Source: Streptomyces meridianus (GTDB lineage Bacteria > Actinomycetota > Actinomycetes > Streptomycetales > Streptomycetaceae). From it: a stretch of DNA of 64,000 bases. Shown one piece after another: positions 52,120 through 60,130 of this stretch. The stretch covers positions 1-64,000 of the forward strand of contig NZ_JAMQGM010000024.1 in assembly GCF_023703325.1 (NCBI RefSeq). The letters are read 5' to 3'. A program made the translations under genes and the position numbers. Every line of letters begins with the position of its first letter. The first letter of the stretch is position 1. The notes below the pieces were generated by a model. It saw only the letters and a list, made by a program, of their open reading frames with translations, was not told where the DNA came from and ran no database searches.

Positions 52120-52153
52120 CACACCGCTTGCCGGGGGTCCGGCAGGCGGTGTG
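52120..52153 (-). terminator. Hairpin between cyclase gene and first NRPS gene
   Basis: CACACCGCTTGCCGG (52120-52134) pairs with CCGGCAGGCGGTGTG (52139-52153) with one wobble position around a GGGT loop. It lies 31 bases after the stop of the PBP-type thioesterase gene and 105 bases before the NRPS start, both on the minus strand. It could end transcription of the cyclase gene or attenuate read-through into the 22-kb NRPS unit. Confidence 0.65.
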
Positions 52154-52184
52154 CCGAGGGAAGGCCGGGGGGATGGAGCGGAGG

Positions 52185-53561
52185 TCAGGCGGCGACCGGC
52201 GCCGCGACGGCCACGCGTCTGAGCGTGCGGCCGTTGTACTGCATGAGATCGGCCGCACCGGTCCGGGGACAGCGCAGGAACCGGCCGCTGAACAGCACGT
52301 TCCCGTGTTCCTCGGCCATCACCCCGAAGGTCAGGTCGCTGGTGACCTCGACGGTGCCGGTCAGGCCGTTGCACGCGTCGAAGCCGAGGCTTCCGTCCTC
52401 CGTGGCGCGGATGTTGATGCCGAGTTCGCCGTTGGTGTACTCGCCGGTGAACTCGTGGGCGGTGGTCAGCGGCAGGCCCGCCGGCGCGGGCTGCCGGTAG
52501 TGGCCGACGCTCATCCGGTCGCGGCCGGCCAGGCCGCCGGCGAGCGCGGTGACGAGGTCGTGCCAGGCGGCCAGGCCCGTCGTGGAGTTGGTGGTGAGCG
52601 CCAGCACGGTGCCGCCCTCGGGGTCGACCCGGACGTTGCACGTGCCGCCGTCCAGGGTGCCGTCGTGGCCGAGCCACAGGGCCCCGTCGTCGGCGCGGAA
52701 CAGGCCCCAGCCGGAGCCCCAGCCGTCGGCCAGCCCGAACGGGTCGGCGGCCGGCACGTGCCGGACCATCTCGGCCAGCACGTCGGGGTCGGCGATGCGC
52801 ACCGGGTGCGCGGTGTCGGCGTGCGTCAGCAGGGCACGTCCCATGTCCACGAGGGCCGTCGCGCTCCCGGCGATGCCGCCCGCGGCGGCGAGGGTCGACT
52901 CCACCAGGAACTCGACCGGTTCGGCCCGGCCGGTGAGCGCGTTCACGGCGTGTCCGCTGACCACCGGGGCCGTCGGGGAGAGGGAGTTGGTGTCGCGGAC
53001 CAGCGCGAGGTCCAGTCCGGCCGGTCCGGCGAGGTGGGTCCGCAGGGCGTCCTGCCAGTGGCGTCCGGTGAGGACCTCGACCAGGTAGGCGGCGACGGCG
53101 TACCCGGTGTTCGAGTAGGAGAACGCGGTTCCGGGGGCGTTGACGTGTCCGGTGCGCAGGACGGAGGCGAAGTAGCGCCGCAGGGACGGGGTGCGCAGCG
53201 GCTCGCCCTCGTGGTCGGAGACCAGACCGGCCGTGTGGCTCAGCAGCTGGCGCAGGGTCACGGCGTTCATGGGGTGGCCGTGCGGGATGCTGCCGTACTC
53301 CAGCAGGTCGGCGATCGGCTCGTCGAGATCTGCTTCGCCCTCGTCGACGAGCTGGGCGATGAGGGCGGCGGTGAATATCTTGCTGACGGATCCGTAGGCG
53401 AAGCGGGACCCGGGGCCCACCGGGGTGTTCCCGCCCAGTCGCTCGACACCGTGGACGAGTTCGCGCAGTTCGCCGTCGCGGTAGACGGCGAGCTGGGCGC
53501 CGGGTATGTGGTGCCGGCGCATGATGCTGTCGAACAAACCGGCCAGGCTCTGCACGGTCAT
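52185..53561 (-). CDS. Penicillin-binding-protein-type thioesterase (SurE-like peptide cyclase)
   Basis: A 458-residue serine hydrolase of the beta-lactamase/PBP fold. The catalytic set is visible: SxxK as [11 protein letters not shown] near residue 60, the YSN-type motif as [10 protein letters not shown] near 153, and a third-strand motif [10 protein letters not shown] near 305. A C-terminal beta-rich domain (about 370-458) resembles the lipocalin-like domain of SurE. In surugamide, desotamide and ulleungmycin pathways such enzymes (SurE, DsaJ, Ulm16) take the peptide from the last carrier protein and close it head to tail, needing a D-residue at the C-terminus. Here the neighbouring NRPS ends in an E domain without a thioesterase, which fits exactly. 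By sequence alone it could also be a D,D-carboxypeptidase or esterase, and the context decides. Start ATG 53561 follows GGGGGAG. Confidence 0.88.
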   Translation of the reverse strand: MTVQSLAGLFDSIMRRHHIPGAQLAVYRDGELRELVHGVERLGGNTPVGPGSRFAYGSVSKIFTAALIAQLVDEGEADLDEPIADLLEYGSIPHGHPMNAVTLRQLLSHTAGLVSDHEGEPLRTPSLRRYFASVLRTGHVNAPGTAFSYSNTGYAVAAYLVEVLTGRHWQDALRTHLAGPAGLDLALVRDTNSLSPTAPVVSGHAVNALTGRAEPVEFLVESTLAAAGGIAGSATALVDMGRALLTHADTAHPVRIADPDVLAEMVRHVPAADPFGLADGWGSGWGLFRADDGALWLGHDGTLDGGTCNVRVDPEGGTVLALTTNSTTGLAAWHDLVTALAGGLAGRDRMSVGHYRQPAPAGLPLTTAHEFTGEYTNGELGINIRATEDGSLGFDACNGLTGTVEVTSDLTFGVMAEEHGNVLFSGRFLRCPRTGAADLMQYNGRTLRRVAVAAPVAA

Positions 53562-53627
53562 GCTCCCCCGTTTCGGTCGCGCTGCTCGGCCGGTTGCGGA
53601 TTCCGCCGGCCCCACACAGAGAACGCC

Positions 53628-53642
53628 CTACCGGGCCGGTAG
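53628..53642. promoter_or_regulatory. Perfect palindrome upstream of the cyclase/NRPS genes
   Basis: CTACCGG-G-CCGGTAG is a perfect 7-1-7 inverted repeat 67-81 bases before the cyclase start, in the gap after the winged-helix regulator gene. It is the best candidate operator for the biosynthetic genes. The binding protein is unknown, with the adjacent regulator the obvious suspect. Confidence 0.45.
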
Positions 53643-53780
53643 AGCGCGTTCACATGATGACCACATATTTGTCTCTACCTTCACGGTTCGCAAAGAGAGC
53701 CGCCCGAGACCGGAAGACGCAGGTCGGAGCCGGTTTTCCAGCCGATCGCCCAGCGTGTGGCTCAGGCCATGGGTGGGTTT

Positions 53781-54752
53781 TCAGACCCCGACGGACTGCA
53801 ACGCGGACTCCATCACCCCGGACGGGGAACGGTCGGCGCACGCCCGGCACGGAACGCCGGAATCGTCCGCCGTGGAGTCGAGCATCAGCTTCCCCAGCGC
53901 AGTGATCTCGTGCCGGACCGTGTTGCTGGCCCGCGTCGTCGTGATGAGCCCCGTGCTGCGCAGCACCGAGGTGTGCTCGCTGACCGTGGTCGCGGAGATC
54001 TGCAGCTTCTCGCTGAGCCCACCGGTCGACTGCGGCCGCACCAGCTGCGCCAGCACCGCCGCCCGGGTACGGCCCAGCAGCTTCGGCAGCGAACGCATCG
54101 CCTCCGACTCCTTGCTCAGCGCCTGGACCGCCGCACCGTGCGGGCAGACCGGGAAGACCAGGACGGAGACGGAATGCGCGTACGTCCGGCTGCGCCAGGA
54201 GAACACCTGCGGCCGGGCCAGAAACACCGACGGGACGAGAACCAGCCCGCTCCCGTCGAGACGGAGCGCGTGGTCGTCGTCCCCGCATTCCAGTGTCAGC
54301 TTCCCCGAGGACCAGCGCACACCCTCGCCCATGCCCTCCAGCGTGGCGGCGAGCCCGTGGTCCGCAAGCATCCGGCCGTACCGGCGGCGTGCGCCGGCCA
54401 GCAACCGCCGGACACTGTCCTCGTAGGGGGCGACCGCCAGCGCGCGGAACTCGCGCAGCGCGGCGATCGCATGGGGTAAGGACTCCGACTCGCGTTCCGC
54501 ACGGGTCGACGGCACCCCTTCGCACAGCACCGGAATCAGCTTCTCGCCCGCGGCGAGAGCCCGCGCAAGGGCGAACCGCAGCGGTGGGTGCGCGGCCAGC
54601 CTGGCCCGCGCGTGACGCGTCCATTCCCCCGGCCTGGCCCCCTGCCGGCCGCCCGCCAGCAGCGCGGCACCGAACACCGCCTCGACCAGGGGCCGGGTGT
54701 GCGGTGAGAGGCGGGTCCGCGCGATGTCCTCGGGGGTGAAATGAATGGTGGA
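53781..54752 (-). CDS. Winged-helix (ArsR-like) transcriptional regulator
   Basis: A 323-residue regulator of the DUF5937/ArsR-like class found in many actinobacterial clusters. The N-terminal two thirds is a ligand-sensing or dimerization domain starting STIHFTPEDIARTRL. The winged helix is at about 225-300 (LLGRTRAAVLAQLV, then GLSEKLQISATTVSEHTSVLRSTGLI). The N-terminal ITFTAEDLART-like start is conserved in the family, which is why the GTG at 54752 (after GAAGGGA) is preferred over the frame's earlier start at 54794. It sits between the ABC exporter genes and the cyclase gene, so control of export and biosynthesis is likely. Confidence 0.85.
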   Translation of the reverse strand, partial: STIHFTPEDIARTRLSPHTRPLVEAVFGAALLAGGRQGARPGEWTRHARARLAAHPPLRFALARALAAGEKLIPVLCEGVPSTRAERESESLPHAIAALREFRALAVAPYEDSVRRLLAGARRRYGRMLADHGLAATLEGMGEGVRWSSGKLTLECGDDDHALRLDGSGLVLVPSVFLARPQVFSWRSRTYAHSVSVLVFPVCPHGAAVQALSKESEAMRSLPKLLGRTRAAVLAQLVRPQSTGGLSEKLQISATTVSEHTSVLRSTGLITTTRASNTVRHEITALGKLMLDSTADDSGVPCRACADRSPSGVMESALQSVGV

Positions 54753-54795
54753 CACATCTGTCCCTTCGCTCGTCTGCCCTTGCCTGTTCACCACG

Positions 54796-54830
54796 AGGTG
54801 CCGTTCGCGCGGGTTGCGCGAACGGCACCT
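54796..54830 (-). terminator. Hairpin between exporter operon and regulator
   Basis: AGGTGCCGTTCGCGC (54796-54810) and its perfect complement (54816-54830) enclose a GGGTT loop, 52 bases after the ABC permease stop codon. It separates exporter transcription from the downstream regulator. Confidence 0.85.
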
Positions 54831-54881
54831 GCGGGACGCCGGAGCGCCCCCTCGGATCTGTCCGGGACAGACCCTCGTACA

Positions 54882-55718
54882 TCAGCTCCTTGCCCGCCGC
54901 GCGTAGGCCCGGACGGCCAGCGGGAACAGCACGGCGAGGATGACGGCCATGGAACCGAGGCTCCACAGCACCGGGCCCGCCACCTCCCCGCCGAGCATCA
55001 GCCCGCGCGCCGCATCGACGAAGTGCGACACCGGGTTGACCTCGATCCATGCTTGCAGCCAGCCCGGCATCGTGTCCGGCGAGGCGAAGATGTTGCTGCC
55101 GAACGTGAGCGGAAGCACGAGCGACATGGCGATCCCCGGCACCGCCTGCGGGCTCTCGGCGACCATGCCGATCAGCACCGACAGCCAGCACAGCGTCAGC
55201 CCGAACCCGATCACGAGCAGCACGGCGAACAGCACCGACAGCACATCGGTCTGCACCCGGAAGCCGAACGCGAACGCCAGCCCCAGCAGCACCGTCAGTG
55301 CCAGCGCGTACCGCACCACGTCGCCGAGCACCGCGCCCACCAGCGGCGCCGAGCGGGCGATCGGCAGACTGCGGAACCGGTCGAACACCCCCTTGGCGAT
55401 GTCGGTGTTGAGGGCGAGGCCCGTCCCGACACTCGCGTACAGGGTGATCTGCACCATCAGGCCCGGCACCAGGGTCTGGAGGTAGGTGTGCCAGTCACCC
55501 GCCACCTCACCGCCGAACAGGAACACGAACACCACCAGGAACAGCACCGGCTGGATGATCGTGTCCACCAGCGTCGCGGGCGACCGGACGATGTAGCGGA
55601 TGTTCCGCCCCGCCAGGGTCAGGCTGTGCCCGACCGCCTTGCCCAGCCCGACCTGGCGCATGGCGGGCGCCGATGCGGCCGGGTTCGCCACCGGGTTCGC
55701 TGCCGTCGCCGCACTCAC
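54882..55718 (-). CDS. ABC-2 type permease (DrrB-like)
   Basis: A 278-residue membrane protein with six predicted helices of the ABC-2 exporter family. After an Ala/Pro-rich N-terminus comes SLTLAGRNIRYIVRSPATLVDTIIQPV, the usual DrrB-type first coupling segment, and near residue 115 VFDRFRSLPIARSAPL, the conserved cytoplasmic motif. The C-terminus has NPVSHFVDAARGLMLGG, also typical. The start codon overlaps the ATPase stop by four bases. With the ATPase it would form a daunorubicin-resistance-type efflux pump, a good candidate for exporting the cluster's peptide. Confidence 0.93.
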   Translation of the reverse strand: MSAATAANPVANPAASAPAMRQVGLGKAVGHSLTLAGRNIRYIVRSPATLVDTIIQPVLFLVVFVFLFGGEVAGDWHTYLQTLVPGLMVQITLYASVGTGLALNTDIAKGVFDRFRSLPIARSAPLVGAVLGDVVRYALALTVLLGLAFAFGFRVQTDVLSVLFAVLLVIGFGLTLCWLSVLIGMVAESPQAVPGIAMSLVLPLTFGSNIFASPDTMPGWLQAWIEVNPVSHFVDAARGLMLGGEVAGPVLWSLGSMAVILAVLFPLAVRAYARRARS

Positions 55719-56737
55719 GCCGCACTCCGCTCATTCATGGGGGACCGGGCGTCCCCGTCCGTCCCGTCCGTCCCGTCGGCGGAGCGGCCGTCCGCCGCCC
55801 GCTCGGCCGGGCTGCCCGTCAGCGCCAGGAACACGTCGTCCAGGCTGGGCAGCCGCAGGGCCAGTTCGTCGGCGGTGATGCCGTCCTCGTCCAGGCGCCG
55901 GACGAGCGCGGACATCAGCACCGGGTCGTCGACCGGAGCCGTGACGACCCCGGCGTCCTCGTCGACCGTGGGCTCGCCGCCGATGAGCGCCGCCAGGATC
56001 CGGCTGACACGCGGGACGTCCCGGGCATCACCGGGCCGGACCAGCAGGGTCTGCGAACCGGTGCGCCGCTTCAGGTCGTCGGCCTGGCCCTCGGCCACCA
56101 CCCGCCCCTGGTCGATCACGGTGATCCGGTCGGCGAGCTGGTCGGCCTCCTCCAGGTACTGGGTGGTGAGCAGAACCGAGGTGCCCTCCTTGGACAGCTC
56201 CCGCACGATGCTCCACACCTGGTTGCGGCTGCGCGGGTCCAGGCCCGTGGTGGGCTCGTCGAGGAACAGCACCTGCGGCCGGTTGACCAGGCTCGCGGCC
56301 AGGTCGACGCGGCGGCGCATACCGCCCGAGTACGTCTTCACCGCCCGCGCGCCGGGCTCGGTCAGACCGAACTGCTCCAGCAGCTCCGCCGCCCGCGCCC
56401 TCGCCTCCCGGCGCGGCATCTCCAGCAGCCGGCCGATCAGCACGAGGTTCTCGAACCCCGTCAACTCCTCGTCGAGCGAGGCGTACTGGCCGGTCAGCCC
56501 GATGGCGCGGCGTACCGCCACCGGCTGGCGCACCACGTCGTGGCCGGCCACGACGGCCGAGCCCGCGTCGGGGCTCAGCAGTGTCGACAGCACACGGACG
56601 GTGGTCGTCTTGCCCGCGCCGTTCGGCCCGAGCACGCCGAGTATGGAACCGGCCGGGACCGTGAGGTCGACTCCGGCCAGCGCTCTCGTCGACCCGTAGG
56701 TCTTCACCAGGCCCTCGGCCCGGATTGCGTCAGTCAT
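55715..56737 (-). CDS. ABC transporter ATP-binding protein (DrrA-like)
   Basis: A 340-residue ATPase with Walker A GPNGAGKT near residue 38, a Q-loop near GLTGQYASLDEELTG, signature YSGGMRRR near 142, Walker B VLFLDEPTTGLDP near 160, and the H-loop replaced by QYL (TTQYLEEAD), as is usual in DrrA proteins. The C-terminal 100 residues form the DrrA-specific regulatory domain, followed by a low-complexity Asp/Gly tail (GTDGTDGD). The open frame extends well upstream, but ATG 56737 with GGAGG is the normal start. It is the first gene of the exporter pair. Confidence 0.94.
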   Translation of the reverse strand: MTDAIRAEGLVKTYGSTRALAGVDLTVPAGSILGVLGPNGAGKTTTVRVLSTLLSPDAGSAVVAGHDVVRQPVAVRRAIGLTGQYASLDEELTGFENLVLIGRLLEMPRREARARAAELLEQFGLTEPGARAVKTYSGGMRRRVDLAASLVNRPQVLFLDEPTTGLDPRSRNQVWSIVRELSKEGTSVLLTTQYLEEADQLADRITVIDQGRVVAEGQADDLKRRTGSQTLLVRPGDARDVPRVSRILAALIGGEPTVDEDAGVVTAPVDDPVLMSALVRRLDEDGITADELALRLPSLDDVFLALTGSPAERAADGRSADGTDGTDGDARSPMNERSAA

Positions 56738-57014
56738 GGGTCCTCCTGAATACGGACCCACTCTCCGCACCCCGGCGAACACGTCCGCCACACCGGACCG
56801 ACACGACTGACAGGCCGCGGACAGCCGGCTGACAGAGGGCTGCGGCGCCGGGCCCCGCGCCGCGCACCGGGCCGCCCCGAACCTGCGTCCCCGGGGAGTC
56901 GGCTCACCCCGCGTCCGGCAGGGCGGCCCGACAGCGCTCACCGCGCACGGAACTGCCGGCGCCCGGCAGGGCTCTCCTGCAGTTCGGCGGCGCACCGTCT
57001 CTATGCTGGCCCCC

Positions 57015-58307
57015 ATGAGCAGCCCCGCCCGCTTCGACCGCGGCCACACCGACGACCTGATCGCCTTCCTCGCCGGCGCGCCCTCCCCGTACCACGCCGT
57101 GGCGAGCGCCGCCGAGCGGCTCGAGAAGGCCGGGTTCCGCCAGGTCGCCGAGACCGCGGCGTGGGACGGGACCCACGGCGGCAAGTACGTGCTGCGCGGC
57201 GGTGCGATCATCGCCTGGTACGTGCCCGAGGGCGCCGAGCCGTCCACCCCGTTCCGGATCGTCGGCGCGCACACCGACTCCCCCAACCTGCGGGTCAAGC
57301 CCACCCCGGACACCGGGAGCCAGGGCTGGCGGCAGATCGCCGTCGAGATCTACGGCGGCACGCTGCTCAACACCTGGCTCGACCGCGACCTCGGCCTGAG
57401 CGGACGCCTCACCCTGCGCGGCGGTGCCCACCGGCTCGTCTCCGTCGACCGGCCGCTGCTGCGCGTCCCCCAGCTCGCGGTGCACCTCGACCGCAGCGTC
57501 AACGCCGACGGCCTCAAGCTCGACAAGCAGCGCCACATGACCCCCGTCTGGGGCCTGGGCGACGTGGACGAGGGCGACCTGATCCGCTTCGTCGCCGACG
57601 AGGCCGGGGTGGACGCCGACGACGTCACCGGCTGGGACCTCATGGTCCACAGCGTGGAGGCACCCGCCTACCTGGGCCGGGACCGCGAACTGCTGGCCGG
57701 CCCGCGGATGGACAACCTGCTGTCCGTGCACGCCGGGACGGCCGCCCTCGCCGCGGTCGCCGGCAACGAGCGGCTGCCGTACATCCCGGTGCTCGCCGCG
57801 TTCGACCACGAGGAGAACGGCAGCCAGTCCGACACCGGCGCCGAGGGCCCGCTGCTGGGCAACGTGCTGGAGCGGTCGGTGTTCGCCCGCGGCGGCGGTT
57901 ACGAGGACAAGGCGCGGGCCTTCGCCGGAACCGTCTGCCTCTCCTCGGACACCGGCCACGCCGTGCACCCCAACTACGCGGAGCGGCACGAGCCGGGCCA
58001 CCACCCGATGCCCAACGGCGGTCCGATCCTCAAGGTCAACGTCAACCAGCGCTATGCGACGGACGGCAGCGGTCGGGCCGTGTTCGCCGACGCCTGCGAA
58101 CGCGCGGACGTGCCCTGGCAGTCGTTCGTGTCCAACAACTCGATGCCCTGCGGCACCACGATCGGGCCGATCACCGCGGCCCGGCACGGCATCGCGACCG
58201 TCGACATCGGCGTGGCCATCCTGTCGATGCACTCCGCCCGTGAACTGTGCGGCGCCGACGACCCGTTCCTGCTCGCCAACGTGCTGGCCGCGTTCCTCGA
58301 GGGCTGA
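57015..58307 (+). CDS. M18 family aminopeptidase
   Basis: A 430-residue metallo-aminopeptidase of the M18 family (aspartyl aminopeptidase type), cytoplasmic and forming large oligomers in characterised members. Dinuclear zinc ligands are visible: His in VGAHTDSPNLR near residue 80, Asp in RMDNLLSVH near 235, Glu pair in FDHEENGSQS near 264, Asp in LSSDTGHAVHPNY near 313, and a late His in ARHGIATVDIG near 398. An upstream in-frame ATG at 57003 exists, but MSSPARFDRGHTDDL aligns better with the family. TATGCT just upstream may be a -10 box for a leaderless mRNA. Confidence 0.93.
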   Translation: MSSPARFDRGHTDDLIAFLAGAPSPYHAVASAAERLEKAGFRQVAETAAWDGTHGGKYVLRGGAIIAWYVPEGAEPSTPFRIVGAHTDSPNLRVKPTPDTGSQGWRQIAVEIYGGTLLNTWLDRDLGLSGRLTLRGGAHRLVSVDRPLLRVPQLAVHLDRSVNADGLKLDKQRHMTPVWGLGDVDEGDLIRFVADEAGVDADDVTGWDLMVHSVEAPAYLGRDRELLAGPRMDNLLSVHAGTAALAAVAGNERLPYIPVLAAFDHEENGSQSDTGAEGPLLGNVLERSVFARGGGYEDKARAFAGTVCLSSDTGHAVHPNYAERHEPGHHPMPNGGPILKVNVNQRYATDGSGRAVFADACERADVPWQSFVSNNSMPCGTTIGPITAARHGIATVDIGVAILSMHSARELCGADDPFLLANVLAAFLEG

Positions 58308-58396
58308 CGACCACCCGGGCGGGCGGGGGCGTGAGGCGTTCAACGTCCCTCCGCCGTGGCCAGGTCGGCGATGTCCTGTCACAGTTCTGTGGAACG

Positions 58397-58419
58397 GGCG
58401 CTGGATGATGTCCAGCGCC
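58397..58419. terminator. Hairpin downstream of the aminopeptidase gene
   Basis: GGCGCTGGA (58397-58405) pairs perfectly with TCCAGCGCC (58411-58419) around TGATG. It is 90 bases past the aminopeptidase stop and 68 bases before the lipoprotein start, so it could be a terminator or part of the next gene's control region. A second small palindrome, CACAGTTCTGTG, lies just left of it. Confidence 0.4.
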
Positions 58420-58486
58420 ACCGGGGCCCGTCCGTGCCGCACGCAGTGCGGACGGTCCCGCCGAGAACAGCACTGGGGGAACTCCT

Positions 58487-59113
58487 ATGCCGGCCACACG
58501 CCTCGCCCGCGCCACCGCGCTCGCCCTCGTCGCGCTCACCGCGCTGTCCCTGACGGGATGCCAGCCCGGGAGCGGCAGGAACGGCAAGAAGCGCCACAAG
58601 TCCTCGTCGTCCGGGTACAAGAGCAGCCACCGGAGTGACGGTTTCGGCTCCGGCTCGTCGTCGCACCGCCGCACTTCCCACAAGCACCGGAGCACGGCCG
58701 TCCGCGACTGCACGGCGAACGACCTGCGACTGACGGCCGAGCCCGTCTCGCGTCCCGCCCACCGCTTCCTGGTGCGGGCCCAGAACACCTCCGGCCGCAC
58801 CTGCGAGCTGGAGGGATACCCGCGCGTCCGTTTCGACGGGGCGCGGCAGGCCCCCGACGTGGTGAACCGCAACCGGCCGGTGTCCGACCTGAAGTTGAGC
58901 CCGGGCCGGTCCGCCTATGCGGCGGTGCAGACCGCAGCCGCGTCCGGATCGGGCGGCACCACGGTGAAGGACGTCGAGGTCGCCCTGCTGGCGGAGAACA
59001 AGCTCGACGTGCTCGGGAACCCGGTGCGGCTCGGCCTCCCGCGCGGGACCACCGTCGGTGAGACGGCGGTCGGTTACTGGTGGACCACCACGTCGGGGGC
59101 CCTGAAGTGGTAG
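58487..59113 (+). CDS. Secreted lipoprotein with DUF4232-type domain
   Basis: A 208-residue exported protein. The signal peptide (residues 1-24) ends in the lipobox LTGC, so Cys is expected to be lipidated and the protein anchored outside the membrane. A Ser/Gly/Lys/Arg/His-rich, probably disordered region spans about 26-70. A DUF4232-type beta domain follows, starting DCTANDLRLTAEP and containing NTSGRTCELEGYP with two Cys that may pair. Function is unknown for the family, which is abundant in Streptomyces. Confidence 0.88.
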   Translation: MPATRLARATALALVALTALSLTGCQPGSGRNGKKRHKSSSSGYKSSHRSDGFGSGSSSHRRTSHKHRSTAVRDCTANDLRLTAEPVSRPAHRFLVRAQNTSGRTCELEGYPRVRFDGARQAPDVVNRNRPVSDLKLSPGRSAYAAVQTAAASGSGGTTVKDVEVALLAENKLDVLGNPVRLGLPRGTTVGETAVGYWWTTTSGALKW

Positions 59114-59200
59114 CCCGCCACCCACGTACATGAGGCGTCCTTCTCCGGGTACGCGAACCCCGACAGGCTTCGCGAAGCGAGCAGAACGGAGGAGGACACC

Positions 59201-59413
59201 ATGGGTATCGGCGGATGCATCGGTCTGATCGCGGTCGGGGCGATCCTCACCTTCGCGGTCGACTGGGAGCTCTCCGGCGTCAACCTTGACCTGGTGGGCC
59301 TCATCATGATGGGCGTCGGCGCTCTTGGCCTCGCCGCTTACGTCAGCATCCTCAAGCGCCGCCGGATCGCAGCGGCCCCGGTCGTGGGGGTCGAGGAGGA
59401 CCGGCACATGTAG
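59201..59413 (+). CDS. Small two-helix membrane protein (DUF6458-like)
   Basis: A 70-residue membrane protein with two hydrophobic helices (about 3-20 and 28-48) and a basic segment KRRR that places the C-terminus in the cytoplasm. The sequence MGIGGCIGLIAVGAILTFAVDWELSGVNLDLVG-type start is the hallmark of the DUF6458 family of actinobacteria, function unknown. GGAGGAGG lies seven bases before the ATG. Confidence 0.85.
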   Translation: MGIGGCIGLIAVGAILTFAVDWELSGVNLDLVGLIMMGVGALGLAAYVSILKRRRIAAAPVVGVEEDRHM

Positions 59414-59441
59414 CCACGGCCTGCACGGGTCATGACGGCGG

Positions 59442-59484
59442 ACGGGCCGTCGGAAAGGCGAACCGCGCATTTCCGACGGCCCGT
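59442..59484. terminator. Bidirectional hairpin
   Basis: ACGGGCCGTCGGAAA (59442-59456) pairs perfectly with TTTCCGACGGCCCGT (59470-59484), 28 bases after the small membrane protein and 65 before the convergent gene end at 59549. Confidence 0.88.
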
Positions 59485-59548
59485 TGCCGTCCGGTTCCCC
59501 GGCGGATCACGGGGCGTGCGCGTCCCGTCCACCGCCTGCCCGCAGCCG

Positions 59549-59956
59549 CTACTCCGGCCGCCGCACCCAGGGCGCGAAGCGCCGGCCGGGAGCCGCGTCG
59601 TCACGCCAGTAGCGCAGGACGATGCCCTGGACGATGTCCACGCTGTGTGCGGCGATGAGACAGGGGAGGGGATCCGGCCCGTCGGACTCGGCGTCGAAGG
59701 CGACGACAACAGGCGCGTGGCCGCAGTAGCGGTCGACCGTCCGCAGCTCGTCGGGGGTCGGAGCGCGGAAGCGGGGTTCCTGGAAGGAGTCGGGACAGCT
59801 GACGAAGAGGACGTCGCCGAAGACCAGTTCCAGACCGTGATGGTAGGTGAGGTCGTACCCGGCCCCCAGCCGGAGCCGCCCGCGTTCCCAGGCGACCACA
59901 TCCCAGTCCCACCACGGCCCCTCGGGCAGGGTGATGACCGCCTGCACGTGTTCCAC
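59549..59956 (-). CDS. Hypothetical protein
   Basis: A 135-residue protein I do not recognise with confidence. It starts MEHVQAVITLPEGPWWDWDVVAWERGRLRLG and has LTYHHGLELVFGDVLFVSCPDSFQ and DIVQGIVLRYWRDDA, a soluble, aromatic-rich, probably beta-sheet protein without signal peptide or catalytic motif. The frame is open 49 codons further up, but the GTG at 59956 is preferred because GAGGGGAG sits just upstream and the residues before it look non-coding. It may be cotranscribed with nothing, as the next gene on the same strand ends 175 bases away. Confidence 0.6.
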   Translation of the reverse strand: MEHVQAVITLPEGPWWDWDVVAWERGRLRLGAGYDLTYHHGLELVFGDVLFVSCPDSFQEPRFRAPTPDELRTVDRYCGHAPVVVAFDAESDGPDPLPCLIAAHSVDIVQGIVLRYWRDDAAPGRRFAPWVRRPE

Positions 59957-60130
59957 GTCCGGGCTCCCCTCGTCGCGCGGGTGGCCGGCACCTCGGTGCG
60001 GCCCCGGACCGCGCGTCGGACCACTGCACCGACTCACGCTGCCTGCAGGGTAGTTCGCCTCGCATGGACCCCAGGGCTCATGCGCACACGCCTCCGGCAG
60101 CACCCCGAAGGCCCCTTCTCCTGCCGAGCG

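Noticed and set aside
59549..60103. Full-length 184-residue version of the hypothetical gene
   Set aside because: The first 49 residues look like translated intergenic DNA, and a good ribosome site precedes the internal GTG at 59956.
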